A stretch of DNA of 59,181 bases, taken from positions 1 through 59,181 of the forward strand of contig CAKQUI010000001.1 of NCBI GenBank assembly GCA_934277495.1. Reading direction: 5' to 3'. Shown here piece after piece: positions 50,335 to 59,181 of this stretch. The stretch is from an uncultured Clostridia bacterium (GTDB lineage Bacteria; Bacillota; Clostridia; Peptostreptococcales; Anaerovoracaceae). The position numbers were made by a program, and so were the translations under genes. Position 1 is the first letter of the stretch, and each line of letters opens with the position of its first letter. The notes beneath the pieces are model-generated. The model was given only the letters and a program-made list of their open reading frames with translations, had not been told where the DNA came from and ran no database searches.

Positions 50335-53300
50335 ATGAAACAGAAAATATTGTCAATGATAATTGCCATGTTTATGGTCTTTTCGGTGGTGGGATTTTTT
50401 CCACAAACTGCTGAACATGTTGAAGCTGCGACAAAAGGAACAGCTGATACCTTTGTTAATGAGGCTTTAAAATATGAGGGAATGTCATTGGCACAGACCA
50501 AAAGGGCGATGAAAAAAAATCACGGGAAGATTTTGCATGATCCAGATTATCCAGGCGAGTGGTGTATGTGGTTTGTGGTAAATTGCGCTAAATATGCGGG
50601 CATAAAAGGTATTAAAGCGCAAAACGGGTGCCACCGGGATAGTTACAAAAAAAATGGAACATATAGAAAGGCTAAAGCTTGGGGAGGAACATACACTCCT
50701 AAAAGAGGAGATATTATATTTTTTGGAAAAGGTACAGATTATGCTACACATGTAGGTATAGTTACAAGTAGCAGTAAAGGAAAAGTATATACTATTGAAG
50801 GAAATAAAGAACGTTTGGGTAGTAAAGCGGGAAAAGATAGTTACAGCTTAAACCAAAAAAATGTTTTAGGATATGTAAATCTGGGTATAGCATCCTGCAA
50901 AACGCACAGCTGGGTAGACAGTGGCAAAAAATACTGTGGAAAATGTCAGAACTGCGGCGTCTACTACAAAGATATAGACAAGGTGAACACATCCGCAAAG
51001 AGCACTGAAACAAAGTACTACAGGTTCAAGACGGCAACGAACATCAAGGCATATCCGCATAAAGGCAGTGATACGAGGATAGCGAAGGTGAAAGCCAGCG
51101 GAACTGTGGAGGTGCTCGGCACGGTCACGAATGAAAGCACAAGCTGGTACAAGGTAAGGAGCGGAGAGAAACTCGGCTATGTGCTCAAGAGCGCTGTCGA
51201 GGGTCCGCTCACTGCAACGAAGGACACATCGAAACTCAAGGTAACGGTAAATGATATATCAATGAAGGAAGGAAAGTCCCAGACGATATCAGGAAGCGTG
51301 ACCTCGAACTACACGATAACGAAGGTGACAGGAAGCGTAGGCGGACAGACGCAGACGATAACAAAGAAGGAATTCGGAAACGGGAAGAAGACTGTATACC
51401 TGCAGGGAAGCCTTATAGACAAGAACATCAAGTGCGGAAAGCTCAGAGCAGGAACGCATAAGCTTACAGTAACAGCATATGACATATCAGGAAAACAGGT
51501 GACTGGGACAGCAACAGTGAAAGTGGACGGTACTGTAAAGATGCCGACGATAGGAAGCGAGAAGGCAGAGACCGGAGGAAAGACAGTAACGATAAAGCAG
51601 AACGAAAGCGGGGCGACACTCTGGTACAAGATAGGGAACCAGGCTGCAAAGAGCACGACAGTTGCAAGCAAGACGACGCCGGTGATAAAGACTGCAGGAA
51701 CGACACAAATAAAGGCATGGAGCGAAAAAGGCAAGAGTACGAGTGCGACAGTGACAAAGGATGTGACAGTATCAAGGCTCGGGGTACCTTCGGTCGATGA
51801 ACGCCAGGAAGGGGCGAAGATAGATGCGACAATAATAGCCGGCAGCGGTGTGAAAGTAATGTACAGGAAGGGGAGCGATGACTATTCACCATACAACGGC
51901 AAAACAATAACTCTTGAAAAGGGAGAGAAGATAAACTACTATGCGGTAAAAAACGGAAGCATAAACAGCAGCGTAGGGACTTATGAAGCAGAACCGACAG
52001 AGCCGGACATACCTGATATCAGACTGATAAACACCGAAAGCAGGATAACGGCAGGAAAGACAGTGACGTTCGGCTGGAAGGAGGACAGCAAGGCGGACTC
52101 ATACACCGCAGTACTTTACAGCGGAGAAGATGATAGAGAGATAGAGACAAAGGAGACGAAGCAGGCGACAGTAAGCTTCGCACTTAAAGATGCCGGGAAG
52201 TACTATGTGGTGGTGACGGCAAAGAACGATATAGGCGAAAGCGAGGAGAGCAGCAGAGCAGATGCAGAAGCGAAAAATCCACAGAAGGTGATATTCCGTG
52301 ACGCTGCAGACGGCGATAAGGAAGGGGCTGTGCTGAACGAGATAACCGTCGAGTACGGAGGCAGTCTCGGCCCAGTGGATCCGCCGTCAAGGAAAGGATA
52401 CGAGTTCAAAGGGTGGAGGAACGAAGCCGATGAGACAGTATCCCAGAACGGATATCAGAAGACCAGCATAAAAGAAGACAGGACATATACTGCCGTGTAT
52501 GAGAAGAAAAGCTACAAGGTCAAAATGTATGACACAGAAGGAAAGCTTCTCAAAACAAAGACAGTGCAGTATGACGAAGCACTCGACACGGCAGATGAGA
52601 CAGCACAGATAAAAGTGGAAGAAGGCTACGAGTTCGCAGGATGGCAGGTGACAGGAACAGCGGACAGCGACAGCAGGGCAGACATAGATCATATCGATTC
52701 AGATATGGAAGTCAAAGCAGTGGTGGCGTGGTCTGAAAAGGAACTGCCGGTAAAGATAAGCTTCAGCAAAGAACCGGAGGTAGTAAAGAGAGAAAACAGC
52801 GAATATATAGAAGCAACGGTAGCACTGAAAAACGACAGGAGCCAGGAACTCAGCATGTATCTGATCTATGCCCTGAAGGCGGCAGATACGAGTGATGAGA
52901 ACAAGGCGACAGTCGCATATGTAGACAGGAAAGTGGTCGAACTTCCGGCGGGAAGCGGCTCAGACGACCCTGAAAAGAAAGTATCGCTGAGGATAAAAAT
53001 AGACGATGTGAAGAATGTGAACAAACTGGAAGTCACAGCAGTGAAGAGAAACAATGACATGAGCACAGGCTGCGCATACTCTGCATCAGCATCGACGGAT
53101 GTGACTATCAGATCAGACTACGGGGAGTGGTCAGAATGGAGCGATACAAAATATGATGGAACAGACGACAGGCAGGTAGAGACAAGGACGGTATACCGTT
53201 ACAGAGATAAGTCATACAAGTACAGCGGTCAGGATACACTGAGCGGATATACGAAGGAAGGGACAGAATACTACAACTTCAAAACAGAAAAATATCAGAG

Positions 53301-56300
53301 CACCAAGGATGATAACTGCACCAGGTACGGCAACTTCTGGATGAGTGCACCGGATAAAACAACGAATATATATGACGGACACAAGGATGTGAACTCATAC
53401 ACGACCACGACGGCACAGAGATCATATGCATATGTCAGCGGGAAGAAGGACTGGTACTACACAAACTCATCAGGAACGAGCAAGAGCGGTCAGAAGACAA
53501 GCAACCTGCTGACGATATACAGCAGCAAATCACTCAAAAGCTCGGGATATGCAAAGGACAGCGACGGATCATACGGCCTGCCGAAAACGGTATCCACAGG
53601 TACATCGACAAAGCTGGGGACGATATACAGGATAGACTATGCAGGAGCAGCAAGAGTAGATGCCTTCACGTCAGGAACAGCAAAGACATGGGTATGGCCG
53701 CATTCATCAGCCACAAGGACCCTTTACAGGCCGACGACAGTACGTACGAGAAGCAAACTGTGGAAGTGGAACAACTGGTCGGCATGGGGAACGACAGCAT
53801 ACACGAAGAGCAATATGAGAGAAGTCGAGCAGAAGACCCAGTACAGATACAGAGACAGGGTAACGGAAAGTGTTTCGGGAGTAGAGGTCAAGGGCAAAAC
53901 ATACAGGTTCACAAGCGAGACCAATAACGTATTCAAGGATACAGGTCTGGATCTGAACGGAAAGAAAGCAACGATAATGGTATATCAGGCGAACAATACA
54001 GATCCGAACAAGTATCAGATGAAACATGTGGGGCAGACAGAGATAAAAGACGGTAACGCCTATGATTTCAGCTTTATGCTGGGAGCAGGAAGTGAACCGA
54101 CCAGAGAGACCGGAAACTACATAGTCGCACTTGCGGTACAGGGGACAACGGGACTTGTGAACGTAGGAGTGATAGAAGCTCCGAAAGAAGAATACCGTGT
54201 GAAACTGTATTATCTGACAGAAGATGGTCAGAAGGAATATATAGCAGAAGATCTGACTGTAAAGGAACATGGGGATGTGGATCTTGGCAGCATAAAGAAG
54301 CCGGAAAGAGACGGATATGTATTCCTCGGATGGAGAAACAGAACAACGGATGTGACAGAAGACTGTACTGCGACCGTAACTGAAAATGGAAAAGAGATCA
54401 AAGTCTATGAGATAGAGGCAGCATATGCACCACTGCAGAACGCAGTAGTGTTCGTGGACTGGCTCAATCAGGAGCTCGAGATACAGAACCTTGCAACAGG
54501 CTCTGTGATAGATATACCAAAGAGCACAGATGCAGCAGAAGGATATGTATTCAAGGGCTGGAAGCTTGAGGACGGAAGTGAGCTTACAGAGGGAACGAAA
54601 GTCACCGGAAATATGGTGATAACAGCAGAGTACGAACCGGTAAAGTATACAGTAAGGTTCATAGGACTTGACGGAAGCGAGGTAAAAACACAGGAGGTAG
54701 CATACGGAACAGCAGCAACTCCGCCTGAATATACGGCACCGGAAGGAAAAGGTACATTCACAGGTTGGAGCACAGACGTGAACTGGTGGAACGTCAGAGA
54801 AGATGTGGACGTCAGAGCACTGAGTGCATATACAGAGCAGGCCAAGGCACCGACATCAAAGCTCGTGATAGATGAAGAGACAGAGGCAAGAAGCCTGGAG
54901 CTTACGACAGAAGAGGAAAACGGAACGATATATTACACGACGGACGGAACGACACCTACAGCAGAGCTGATACAGGAATATCGTGAAAGCGATGGGAAGA
55001 ACTGCAAGGGAAGCGTGCAGGAATACACAGCACCGATAACCTTCGATGAAGAGAATGCAGAAGGCGAAGCTCGGGCAGCGATGGACATAACAGCGGCAAC
55101 ATATGCGGAGGGAAAAAACCTCAGTGATGAATGTGTGGTGTACTTCGAAAAAGAACCGGATGAAGAAGAAGCAGATGACAACATATCATCAGAATGGGAA
55201 CAGATCGGAGAATATGAAGTAAAAGCCAGCGCAGGAAAGGACGTAAGACTGAAAGTCGATCTGGAAGATAACCCGGGACTGACAGGATATGACTTCCTTA
55301 TCGAAAGTGACAAAGACGTGTTCTATGCAGATGATGATGAATACGGAGCACCGGAGGTAAGCAGCGGAACGATATCGCAGAGCGGAACAGTCAGCACGAC
55401 CGACGCAGAAGGAGGCTGGAGAGTAAACTGGAATTCGATAGAGGGAAGCAAGGAAACAGGTAACCTGTTCACACTGACGCTGCATGTGGAAGAAAATGCA
55501 GAAGAAGGGACATATCCTGTAACAGTAAGCTATGCACCGGAGAACACGCTGGATGAAGACTATGACACAACAGAACTGAACAGTGTGAGAGTGAGCATAG
55601 ATTCAGATGCGAGCATAAAGCTTGAGACAAAGGAGATAGATCTTGCAAGGACCAGCTATGAATACGAAGGCAAAGCGATAGAACCGGCTGTGTCTATCGA
55701 CGGACTCAAGGAAGGGACCGACTACACTGTCGCATACGAGAACAACATCAACGCAGGAACAGCAAAGGCAGTGATAACCGGTAAAGGTGACTATGCAGGA
55801 ACAGTAGAGAAAGAATTCACGATAACGCAGGCGAACATAGCGAATGCAGAGATCGGGAAGATAAGCGATCAGACAGTGACAGGAGAAGCGATAGAGCCTG
55901 AGCTTGAGATAAGCTACAACGGCATCCGGCTCAGGAAGAGCGAGGACTATGATGTCGAATTTGCGAACAACAAAGAAGCCGGAACAGCAACGGTGAAGAT
56001 AACAGGTAAAGGAAACTTCAGAGGAACGACAGAGACCAGCTTCAGCATAACGGAGACACTGGAATCGAAACTCGAGAAAGCAGAAGCAGAGCTCGAGAAA
56101 CTGAAGAAGGAGAAAGCAGAAGCAGAAGCAAAACTTTCAGAAGCTGAGAAGGCAACGACAGAAGCGGAAGCAGCAAGGAAGAAAGCAGAAGAAGCGAGAG
56201 CGGAAGCAGAGAAAAACCTTGAAGAAGCAAAGAAGGCAGAAGCACAGGCTGTAACAGAGAAAGAAGCGGCAGAGGCAGCAAAGGCAACAGCGGAGGCAGA

Positions 56301-57468
56301 GACAGCGAAAGCAAAGGCGGAAGCAGAAGCAGCCAGAGCAGAAGCAGATGTCGCAAAAGCATCACAGAAAGAAGCAGAAGCGAAAGCGGAAGCAGCCGAG
56401 AACAAACAGAAGATACTTGAGACAGAGCTTCAGACAGCAAAGACAGAAAAGGAGACAGCAGAGAAGCAGGCAGAGATCTACAAGGCAGGAAAGGAGAATG
56501 CGGAAGCACAGGTAGAAGCAGCGAAAGCGGCACAGGAAGCAGCAGAGGCAGAGGCGAGATCAGCGAAGGCAGCGAAAGAAGCAGCAGAACTGCAGGAAAA
56601 GAACACGAAGAGCAAACTCGCAGAAGCAGAAGCGGAGCTTGAAAAAGCTGTAGCAGCGAAGGAGGCAGCGGAAGCAGACTCGAAGGCAAGTGCAGAAGCC
56701 AGAGCGGAAGCAGAGAAGAGAGCAGAAGAAGCAGAGAAAGACAGAGCAGAGCTTGAAAAAGAGCTGAAAGAAACAAAAGAAGCGAAAGAAACAGCAGAAA
56801 AAGATCTTAAAGCAGCAGAGGAAGCGAAAGCAGAAGCAGAGGCGAATCTGAAGAAGACAGAAGAAGAATCAGCAGCGAAGATAGAGCAGCTGAGGAAAGA
56901 GAAGGAGGCAGCAGAGAAAGCCCTTGAGGAAGCACTGAAGGGCAAGGAAGAGAAGATCAGCATAGCGGATGCCGAAATATCAGGGATATCGGCCAGGACA
57001 TATACAGGCAAGGCACAGAAACAGATACCGACAGTAAAGGTATCAGGAGAAGAGCTGGAATACGGCACTGATTATACAGTAAGCTGGAAGAACAATGTGA
57101 ATGTAGGAAGAGCAGCCGTACAGATAACCGGAGCAGGAAACTACACAGGCAGCATAAGCAGGACATTCATCATAAACCCTAAAGGAACGAAAGTGACGAA
57201 TCTGACGAAAGGCAAGAAACAGCTGACAGTAAAATGGACAAAACAGGCGACACAGACTACAGGGTACCAGCTGCAGTACAGCACAGCGAAGTCCTTCAAG
57301 AGTGGAACGAAGACCGTAAAGGTAAGCAGTGCAAAGAGCACAACGAAGAAACTCACGAAGCTGAAGACAGGAAAGACCTACTATGTGAAGATAAGGACAT
57401 ACAGGACAGTAAGTGGAAAGACATATTACTCATCATGGTCGAAAACACTGTCGGCTAAGGTGAAGTAA
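50335..57468 (+). CDS. Giant secreted CHAP-domain protein with bacterial repeat, cohesin-like and coiled-coil regions
   Basis: This 2377-residue protein has a signal peptide (about 1-31). A CHAP peptidoglycan-hydrolase domain follows (about 38-180) with Cys 77 (EWCMWF) and His 139 (THVGIV), then an SH3-like domain (about 218-285). Long beta-rich repeats follow, including Listeria-Bacteroides-type repeats (YEFKGWRNEADE near 700; YVFLGWRN, YVFKGWKL near 1330-1420) and a chitobiase-type TDGTTPT motif (about 1536). Further on are a cohesin-like domain (about 1622-1755), a 300-residue Ala/Glu/Lys coiled coil (about 1909-2207) and a C-terminal Fn3-like domain. No LPxTG. Start 50335 follows GAAGGAGGA. 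It is probably a cell-surface hydrolase or scaffold. Confidence 0.85.
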   Translation: MKQKILSMIIAMFMVFSVVGFFPQTAEHVEAATKGTADTFVNEALKYEGMSLAQTKRAMKKNHGKILHDPDYPGEWCMWFVVNCAKYAGIKGIKAQNGCHRDSYKKNGTYRKAKAWGGTYTPKRGDIIFFGKGTDYATHVGIVTSSSKGKVYTIEGNKERLGSKAGKDSYSLNQKNVLGYVNLGIASCKTHSWVDSGKKYCGKCQNCGVYYKDIDKVNTSAKSTETKYYRFKTATNIKAYPHKGSDTRIAKVKASGTVEVLGTVTNESTSWYKVRSGEKLGYVLKSAVEGPLTATKDTSKLKVTVNDISMKEGKSQTISGSVTSNYTITKVTGSVGGQTQTITKKEFGNGKKTVYLQGSLIDKNIKCGKLRAGTHKLTVTAYDISGKQVTGTATVKVDGTVKMPTIGSEKAETGGKTVTIKQNESGATLWYKIGNQAAKSTTVASKTTPVIKTAGTTQIKAWSEKGKSTSATVTKDVTVSRLGVPSVDERQEGAKIDATIIAGSGVKVMYRKGSDDYSPYNGKTITLEKGEKINYYAVKNGSINSSVGTYEAEPTEPDIPDIRLINTESRITAGKTVTFGWKEDSKADSYTAVLYSGEDDREIETKETKQATVSFALKDAGKYYVVVTAKNDIGESEESSRADAEAKNPQKVIFRDAADGDKEGAVLNEITVEYGGSLGPVDPPSRKGYEFKGWRNEADETVSQNGYQKTSIKEDRTYTAVYEKKSYKVKMYDTEGKLLKTKTVQYDEALDTADETAQIKVEEGYEFAGWQVTGTADSDSRADIDHIDSDMEVKAVVAWSEKELPVKISFSKEPEVVKRENSEYIEATVALKNDRSQELSMYLIYALKAADTSDENKATVAYVDRKVVELPAGSGSDDPEKKVSLRIKIDDVKNVNKLEVTAVKRNNDMSTGCAYSASASTDVTIRSDYGEWSEWSDTKYDGTDDRQVETRTVYRYRDKSYKYSGQDTLSGYTKEGTEYYNFKTEKYQSTKDDNCTRYGNFWMSAPDKTTNIYDGHKDVNSYTTTTAQRSYAYVSGKKDWYYTNSSGTSKSGQKTSNLLTIYSSKSLKSSGYAKDSDGSYGLPKTVSTGTSTKLGTIYRIDYAGAARVDAFTSGTAKTWVWPHSSATRTLYRPTTVRTRSKLWKWNNWSAWGTTAYTKSNMREVEQKTQYRYRDRVTESVSGVEVKGKTYRFTSETNNVFKDTGLDLNGKKATIMVYQANNTDPNKYQMKHVGQTEIKDGNAYDFSFMLGAGSEPTRETGNYIVALAVQGTTGLVNVGVIEAPKEEYRVKLYYLTEDGQKEYIAEDLTVKEHGDVDLGSIKKPERDGYVFLGWRNRTTDVTEDCTATVTENGKEIKVYEIEAAYAPLQNAVVFVDWLNQELEIQNLATGSVIDIPKSTDAAEGYVFKGWKLEDGSELTEGTKVTGNMVITAEYEPVKYTVRFIGLDGSEVKTQEVAYGTAATPPEYTAPEGKGTFTGWSTDVNWWNVREDVDVRALSAYTEQAKAPTSKLVIDEETEARSLELTTEEENGTIYYTTDGTTPTAELIQEYRESDGKNCKGSVQEYTAPITFDEENAEGEARAAMDITAATYAEGKNLSDECVVYFEKEPDEEEADDNISSEWEQIGEYEVKASAGKDVRLKVDLEDNPGLTGYDFLIESDKDVFYADDDEYGAPEVSSGTISQSGTVSTTDAEGGWRVNWNSIEGSKETGNLFTLTLHVEENAEEGTYPVTVSYAPENTLDEDYDTTELNSVRVSIDSDASIKLETKEIDLARTSYEYEGKAIEPAVSIDGLKEGTDYTVAYENNINAGTAKAVITGKGDYAGTVEKEFTITQANIANAEIGKISDQTVTGEAIEPELEISYNGIRLRKSEDYDVEFANNKEAGTATVKITGKGNFRGTTETSFSITETLESKLEKAEAELEKLKKEKAEAEAKLSEAEKATTEAEAARKKAEEARAEAEKNLEEAKKAEAQAVTEKEAAEAAKATAEAETAKAKAEAEAARAEADVAKASQKEAEAKAEAAENKQKILETELQTAKTEKETAEKQAEIYKAGKENAEAQVEAAKAAQEAAEAEARSAKAAKEAAELQEKNTKSKLAEAEAELEKAVAAKEAAEADSKASAEARAEAEKRAEEAEKDRAELEKELKETKEAKETAEKDLKAAEEAKAEAEANLKKTEEESAAKIEQLRKEKEAAEKALEEALKGKEEKISIADAEISGISARTYTGKAQKQIPTVKVSGEELEYGTDYTVSWKNNVNVGRAAVQITGAGNYTGSISRTFIINPKGTKVTNLTKGKKQLTVKWTKQATQTTGYQLQYSTAKSFKSGTKTVKVSSAKSTTKKLTKLKTGKTYYVKIRTYRTVSGKTYYSSWSKTLSAKVK
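56060..56955 (+). repeat. Low-complexity Ala/Glu/Lys coiled-coil coding region
   Basis: About 300 codons of heptad-like AEAEKAKxEAE repeats rich in GCA and GAA. It forms long false open frames on the minus strand. Probably a rigid stalk of about 40 nm if fully helical. Confidence 0.85.
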
Positions 57469-57530
57469 GATAGCAGAAGTCGGCAGACTGTCCAGAAACT
57501 GAAACCTCGGGAGAGTCCCGATGTATATTC

Positions 57531-57579
57531 AAACCTTCAAACTGATGTAAGATAACATTACTCAGTTTGGAGGTTTTTA
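57531..57579 (+). terminator. Rho-independent terminator of the giant CHAP gene
   Basis: AAACCTTCAAACTGA (57531-57545) and TCAGTTTGGAGGTTT (57562-57576), one wobble, followed by TTTTATT. Confidence 0.88.
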
Positions 57580-57620
57580 TTATGGCAGGAAGAACAGGTG
57601 ATCCACCCTTTTGTTTCCTT

Positions 57621-57648
57621 TTGATTTTCCAGTAAAGCGTGGTAGAAT
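57621..57648 (+). promoter_or_regulatory. Candidate sigma-A promoter of the AAA-ATPase gene
   Basis: TTGATT (57621-57626), 16 bp, TAGAAT (57643-57648), about 40 bases before the ATG at 57689. Confidence 0.55.
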
Positions 57649-57688
57649 ATATTAAAGACATGCAGACTGCTGCACAGGAGGTGGACCT

Positions 57689-59181
57689 ATGGGTATTTAT
57701 GTGAATCCGGGAAACGGCAGGTTCCGGGAAGCTGTGAATTCAGAGATATATGTGGACAAGACGGGGCTGATAAGATACACGAATTCGATGATGCATACTA
57801 TGCAGCACAATATATGCGTCAGCCGTCCGAGGCGCTTCGGCAAGTCACTGGCTGCAGGCATGCTGGCGGCGTATTACGGACGGGGATGCGACAGCCGTGA
57901 GATGTTTTCGGGATTCGAGATAGCGGCGGATGAGAGCTTTGAAAAACATCTGAACCGGTATGATGTGATTTTCCTCAATATGCAGGAATTCCTGAGCAGA
58001 AGCAAAGATATAAATGGATTGATAGACCGTATCAGCAGACTGGTGATCAGAGATCTCAAAAGTCTGTATCCGGATGTAGAATTTTTTGATGATACGAATG
58101 TGGTAGATTCTATCCAGGATGTATATGCTGCAGAAGGGCATCCTTTCGTAGTGATAATCGACGAATGGGACTGCATATTCCGTGAATACAAAAATGACAA
58201 GGCGTCTCAGGAGATCTATCTGGACTTTCTCCGGGATTTCATAAAGGACAAGGAATATATACATCTGACATATATGACAGGGATTCTGCCTATAAAGAAA
58301 TACGGAACCCACTCGGCGCTTAACATGTTCGATGAATTTTCCATGATAGACCCGGGGCCGCTGGCAGAGTATGTGGGCTTCACGGAGCAGGAGGTCAGCG
58401 AGCTGTGTGACAGATATGGTATGGATCTGGGCGAAGTGAAGGACTGGTATGACGGCTATTCATTCAAAGGTGCTCCGTCCGTGTACAGTCCACGTTCTGT
58501 CGTGAGCTGTATGAGATTCGGCAATATAAGCAACTACTGGAACCAGACTGAGACATTTGAAGCCCTGCAGGTATATATAGACATGAATTTCGACGGGCTG
58601 AAAGACGACGTACTGAGCATGATGATGGGTGAACATGTGCCGGTGAGGACTGCTGGATTTTCCAATGATATGGTGACATTCAACAGTGAGGACGATGTCC
58701 TGACGCTGCTGGTGCATCTGGGCTATCTGGGTTATGATTCAGAAGAAAAGTGTGTGTTCATTCCAAACAATGAGATCCGGGAGGAATATGTCACAGTCGT
58801 ATCGGTGTCGGACTGGGGCGAGGTTTCTTCCGCACTCCGGGATTCTGCGGACACTTTGAACGCTATATGGAAAGGGTATCCGGAAAGAGTAGCAGAGGGG
58901 ATAAGAAAAGCTCATTTCGAAACTTCGCACCTGCAGTACAATGATGAGAATGCTCTCAGCTATACGGTTTCGCTGGCGCTTTATGCTGCAAGGAACTTTT
59001 ACACGGTGCACCGGGAGCTTCCGGGAGGCAAAGACTTCGCGGATCTGGTTTTCGTTCCGAGAAAGCGTTTTGCAGACAGACCGGCACTGGTAGTGGAGCT
59101 GAAATGGAATGACTCTGCGGAAGGTGCCGTGGAACAGATCAAAAACAGGGAATACTGCCGCAGCCTTGAAGAGTACAGCGG
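57689..59181 (+). CDS. AAA-ATPase-like protein with C-terminal PD-(D/E)XK nuclease-like domain (partial)
   Basis: The frame stays open from ATG 57689 (ribosome binding site CAGGAGGTGG) to the window end, so the 3' end is missing after about 497 codons. The N-terminus NPGNGRFREAVNSEIYVDKTGLI is the classic start of the AAA-ATPase_like (PF09820) family; a modified P-loop follows (SRPRRFGKSL, about 45-54), then Walker B VVIIDEWD (about 154-161). Near the end FADLVFVPRK and ALVVELKWN are the core of the PDDEXK_9 (PF08011) nuclease-like domain. Such proteins are abundant in gut Firmicutes and Bacteroidetes; the function is unknown, possibly mobile or defence-related. Confidence 0.9.
   Translation, partial: MGIYVNPGNGRFREAVNSEIYVDKTGLIRYTNSMMHTMQHNICVSRPRRFGKSLAAGMLAAYYGRGCDSREMFSGFEIAADESFEKHLNRYDVIFLNMQEFLSRSKDINGLIDRISRLVIRDLKSLYPDVEFFDDTNVVDSIQDVYAAEGHPFVVIIDEWDCIFREYKNDKASQEIYLDFLRDFIKDKEYIHLTYMTGILPIKKYGTHSALNMFDEFSMIDPGPLAEYVGFTEQEVSELCDRYGMDLGEVKDWYDGYSFKGAPSVYSPRSVVSCMRFGNISNYWNQTETFEALQVYIDMNFDGLKDDVLSMMMGEHVPVRTAGFSNDMVTFNSEDDVLTLLVHLGYLGYDSEEKCVFIPNNEIREEYVTVVSVSDWGEVSSALRDSADTLNAIWKGYPERVAEGIRKAHFETSHLQYNDENALSYTVSLALYAARNFYTVHRELPGGKDFADLVFVPRKRFADRPALVVELKWNDSAEGAVEQIKNREYCRSLEEYS

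Noticed and set aside
56042..56776. Long minus-strand open frames opposite the coiled coil
   Set aside because: They are Leu/Ser-rich shadows of repeated GCA/GAA codons, with no ribosome binding site.

Overview
The window looks like chromosomal DNA of an anaerobic, amino-acid-fermenting member of the Clostridia. The evidence is clostridial ribosome binding sites (AGGAGG-type), heavy AGA/AGG and ATA codon use, sigma-54 activators, lysine 2,3-aminomutase, LytTR/GHKL signalling and sortase-assembled pili. An Anaerovoracaceae-like (Family XIII) relative is my best guess, at low confidence. No rRNA, tRNA, CRISPR array or complete insertion sequence was seen. Both window ends cut through PD-(D/E)XK-type genes (an Rpn-like protein at the left, an AAA-ATPase/PD-(D/E)XK protein at the right).

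Layout. 1-8910: a small YezD protein and a NitT/TauT-type ABC importer (ATPase, two permeases, lipoprotein) behind a consensus sigma-A promoter and a structured leader; then a DUF523 protein, a PAS sigma-54 activator, a GLUG-type surface protein and a VanZ protein. 9098-18857: a pilus operon with a LytTR regulator, a coiled-coil protein, a dedicated signal peptidase I, a large LPETG tip/ancillary protein, an LPSTG major pilin, a class C sortase, an LPQTG minor pilin, a second sortase and an HU-like protein. 19150-29581: an orphan LytTR response regulator, a membrane-anchored HExxH protein, an XRE regulator, a thioester-domain adhesin, then YxeA, an FtsX-type permease and its ATPase, and a LytTR/GHKL two-component pair.

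29841-40244: a sigma-54-controlled lysine catabolic locus. It holds kamA, a two-subunit 3-oxoacid-type CoA-transferase, a thiolase, a class III aminotransferase, a DUF2889-like protein, a sigma-54 activator, and a convergent NhaC-family transporter. Near-identical -24/-12 promoters precede both kamA and the transporter. The activator's N-terminal ~340 residues look like 3,5-diaminohexanoate dehydrogenase (Kdd) with a degraded nucleotide-binding motif, that is, an enzyme turned into a sensor. The enzyme set suggests lysine -> beta-lysine -> 6-amino-3-oxohexanoate -> its CoA ester -> acetyl-CoA + 4-aminobutanoyl-CoA. This differs from the KamDE/Kce fermentation route and is the best candidate here for something undescribed.

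40643-48668: two NimA/PPOX-type flavoproteins flanking a MocR regulator and a DUF4491 protein, a glycerol-dehydrogenase-like enzyme, and a LytTR response regulator with two sensor proteins that look like complementary halves of one histidine kinase. 48840-50890 is a visibly A+T-richer stretch with two small genes; it runs into the first ~185 codons of a 2377-residue secreted CHAP protein whose remainder has ordinary composition, which suggests a mosaic.

Regulatory logic. Two promoters (before the pilus-operon regulator and before the YxeA/ABC operon) share two CCAAAAAT repeats 22 bp apart, the second starting exactly 40 bp upstream of TATAAT. A third promoter inside the pilus locus has the same geometry with a different half-site. 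This points to a LytTR regulon linking pili, adhesin and ABC export.
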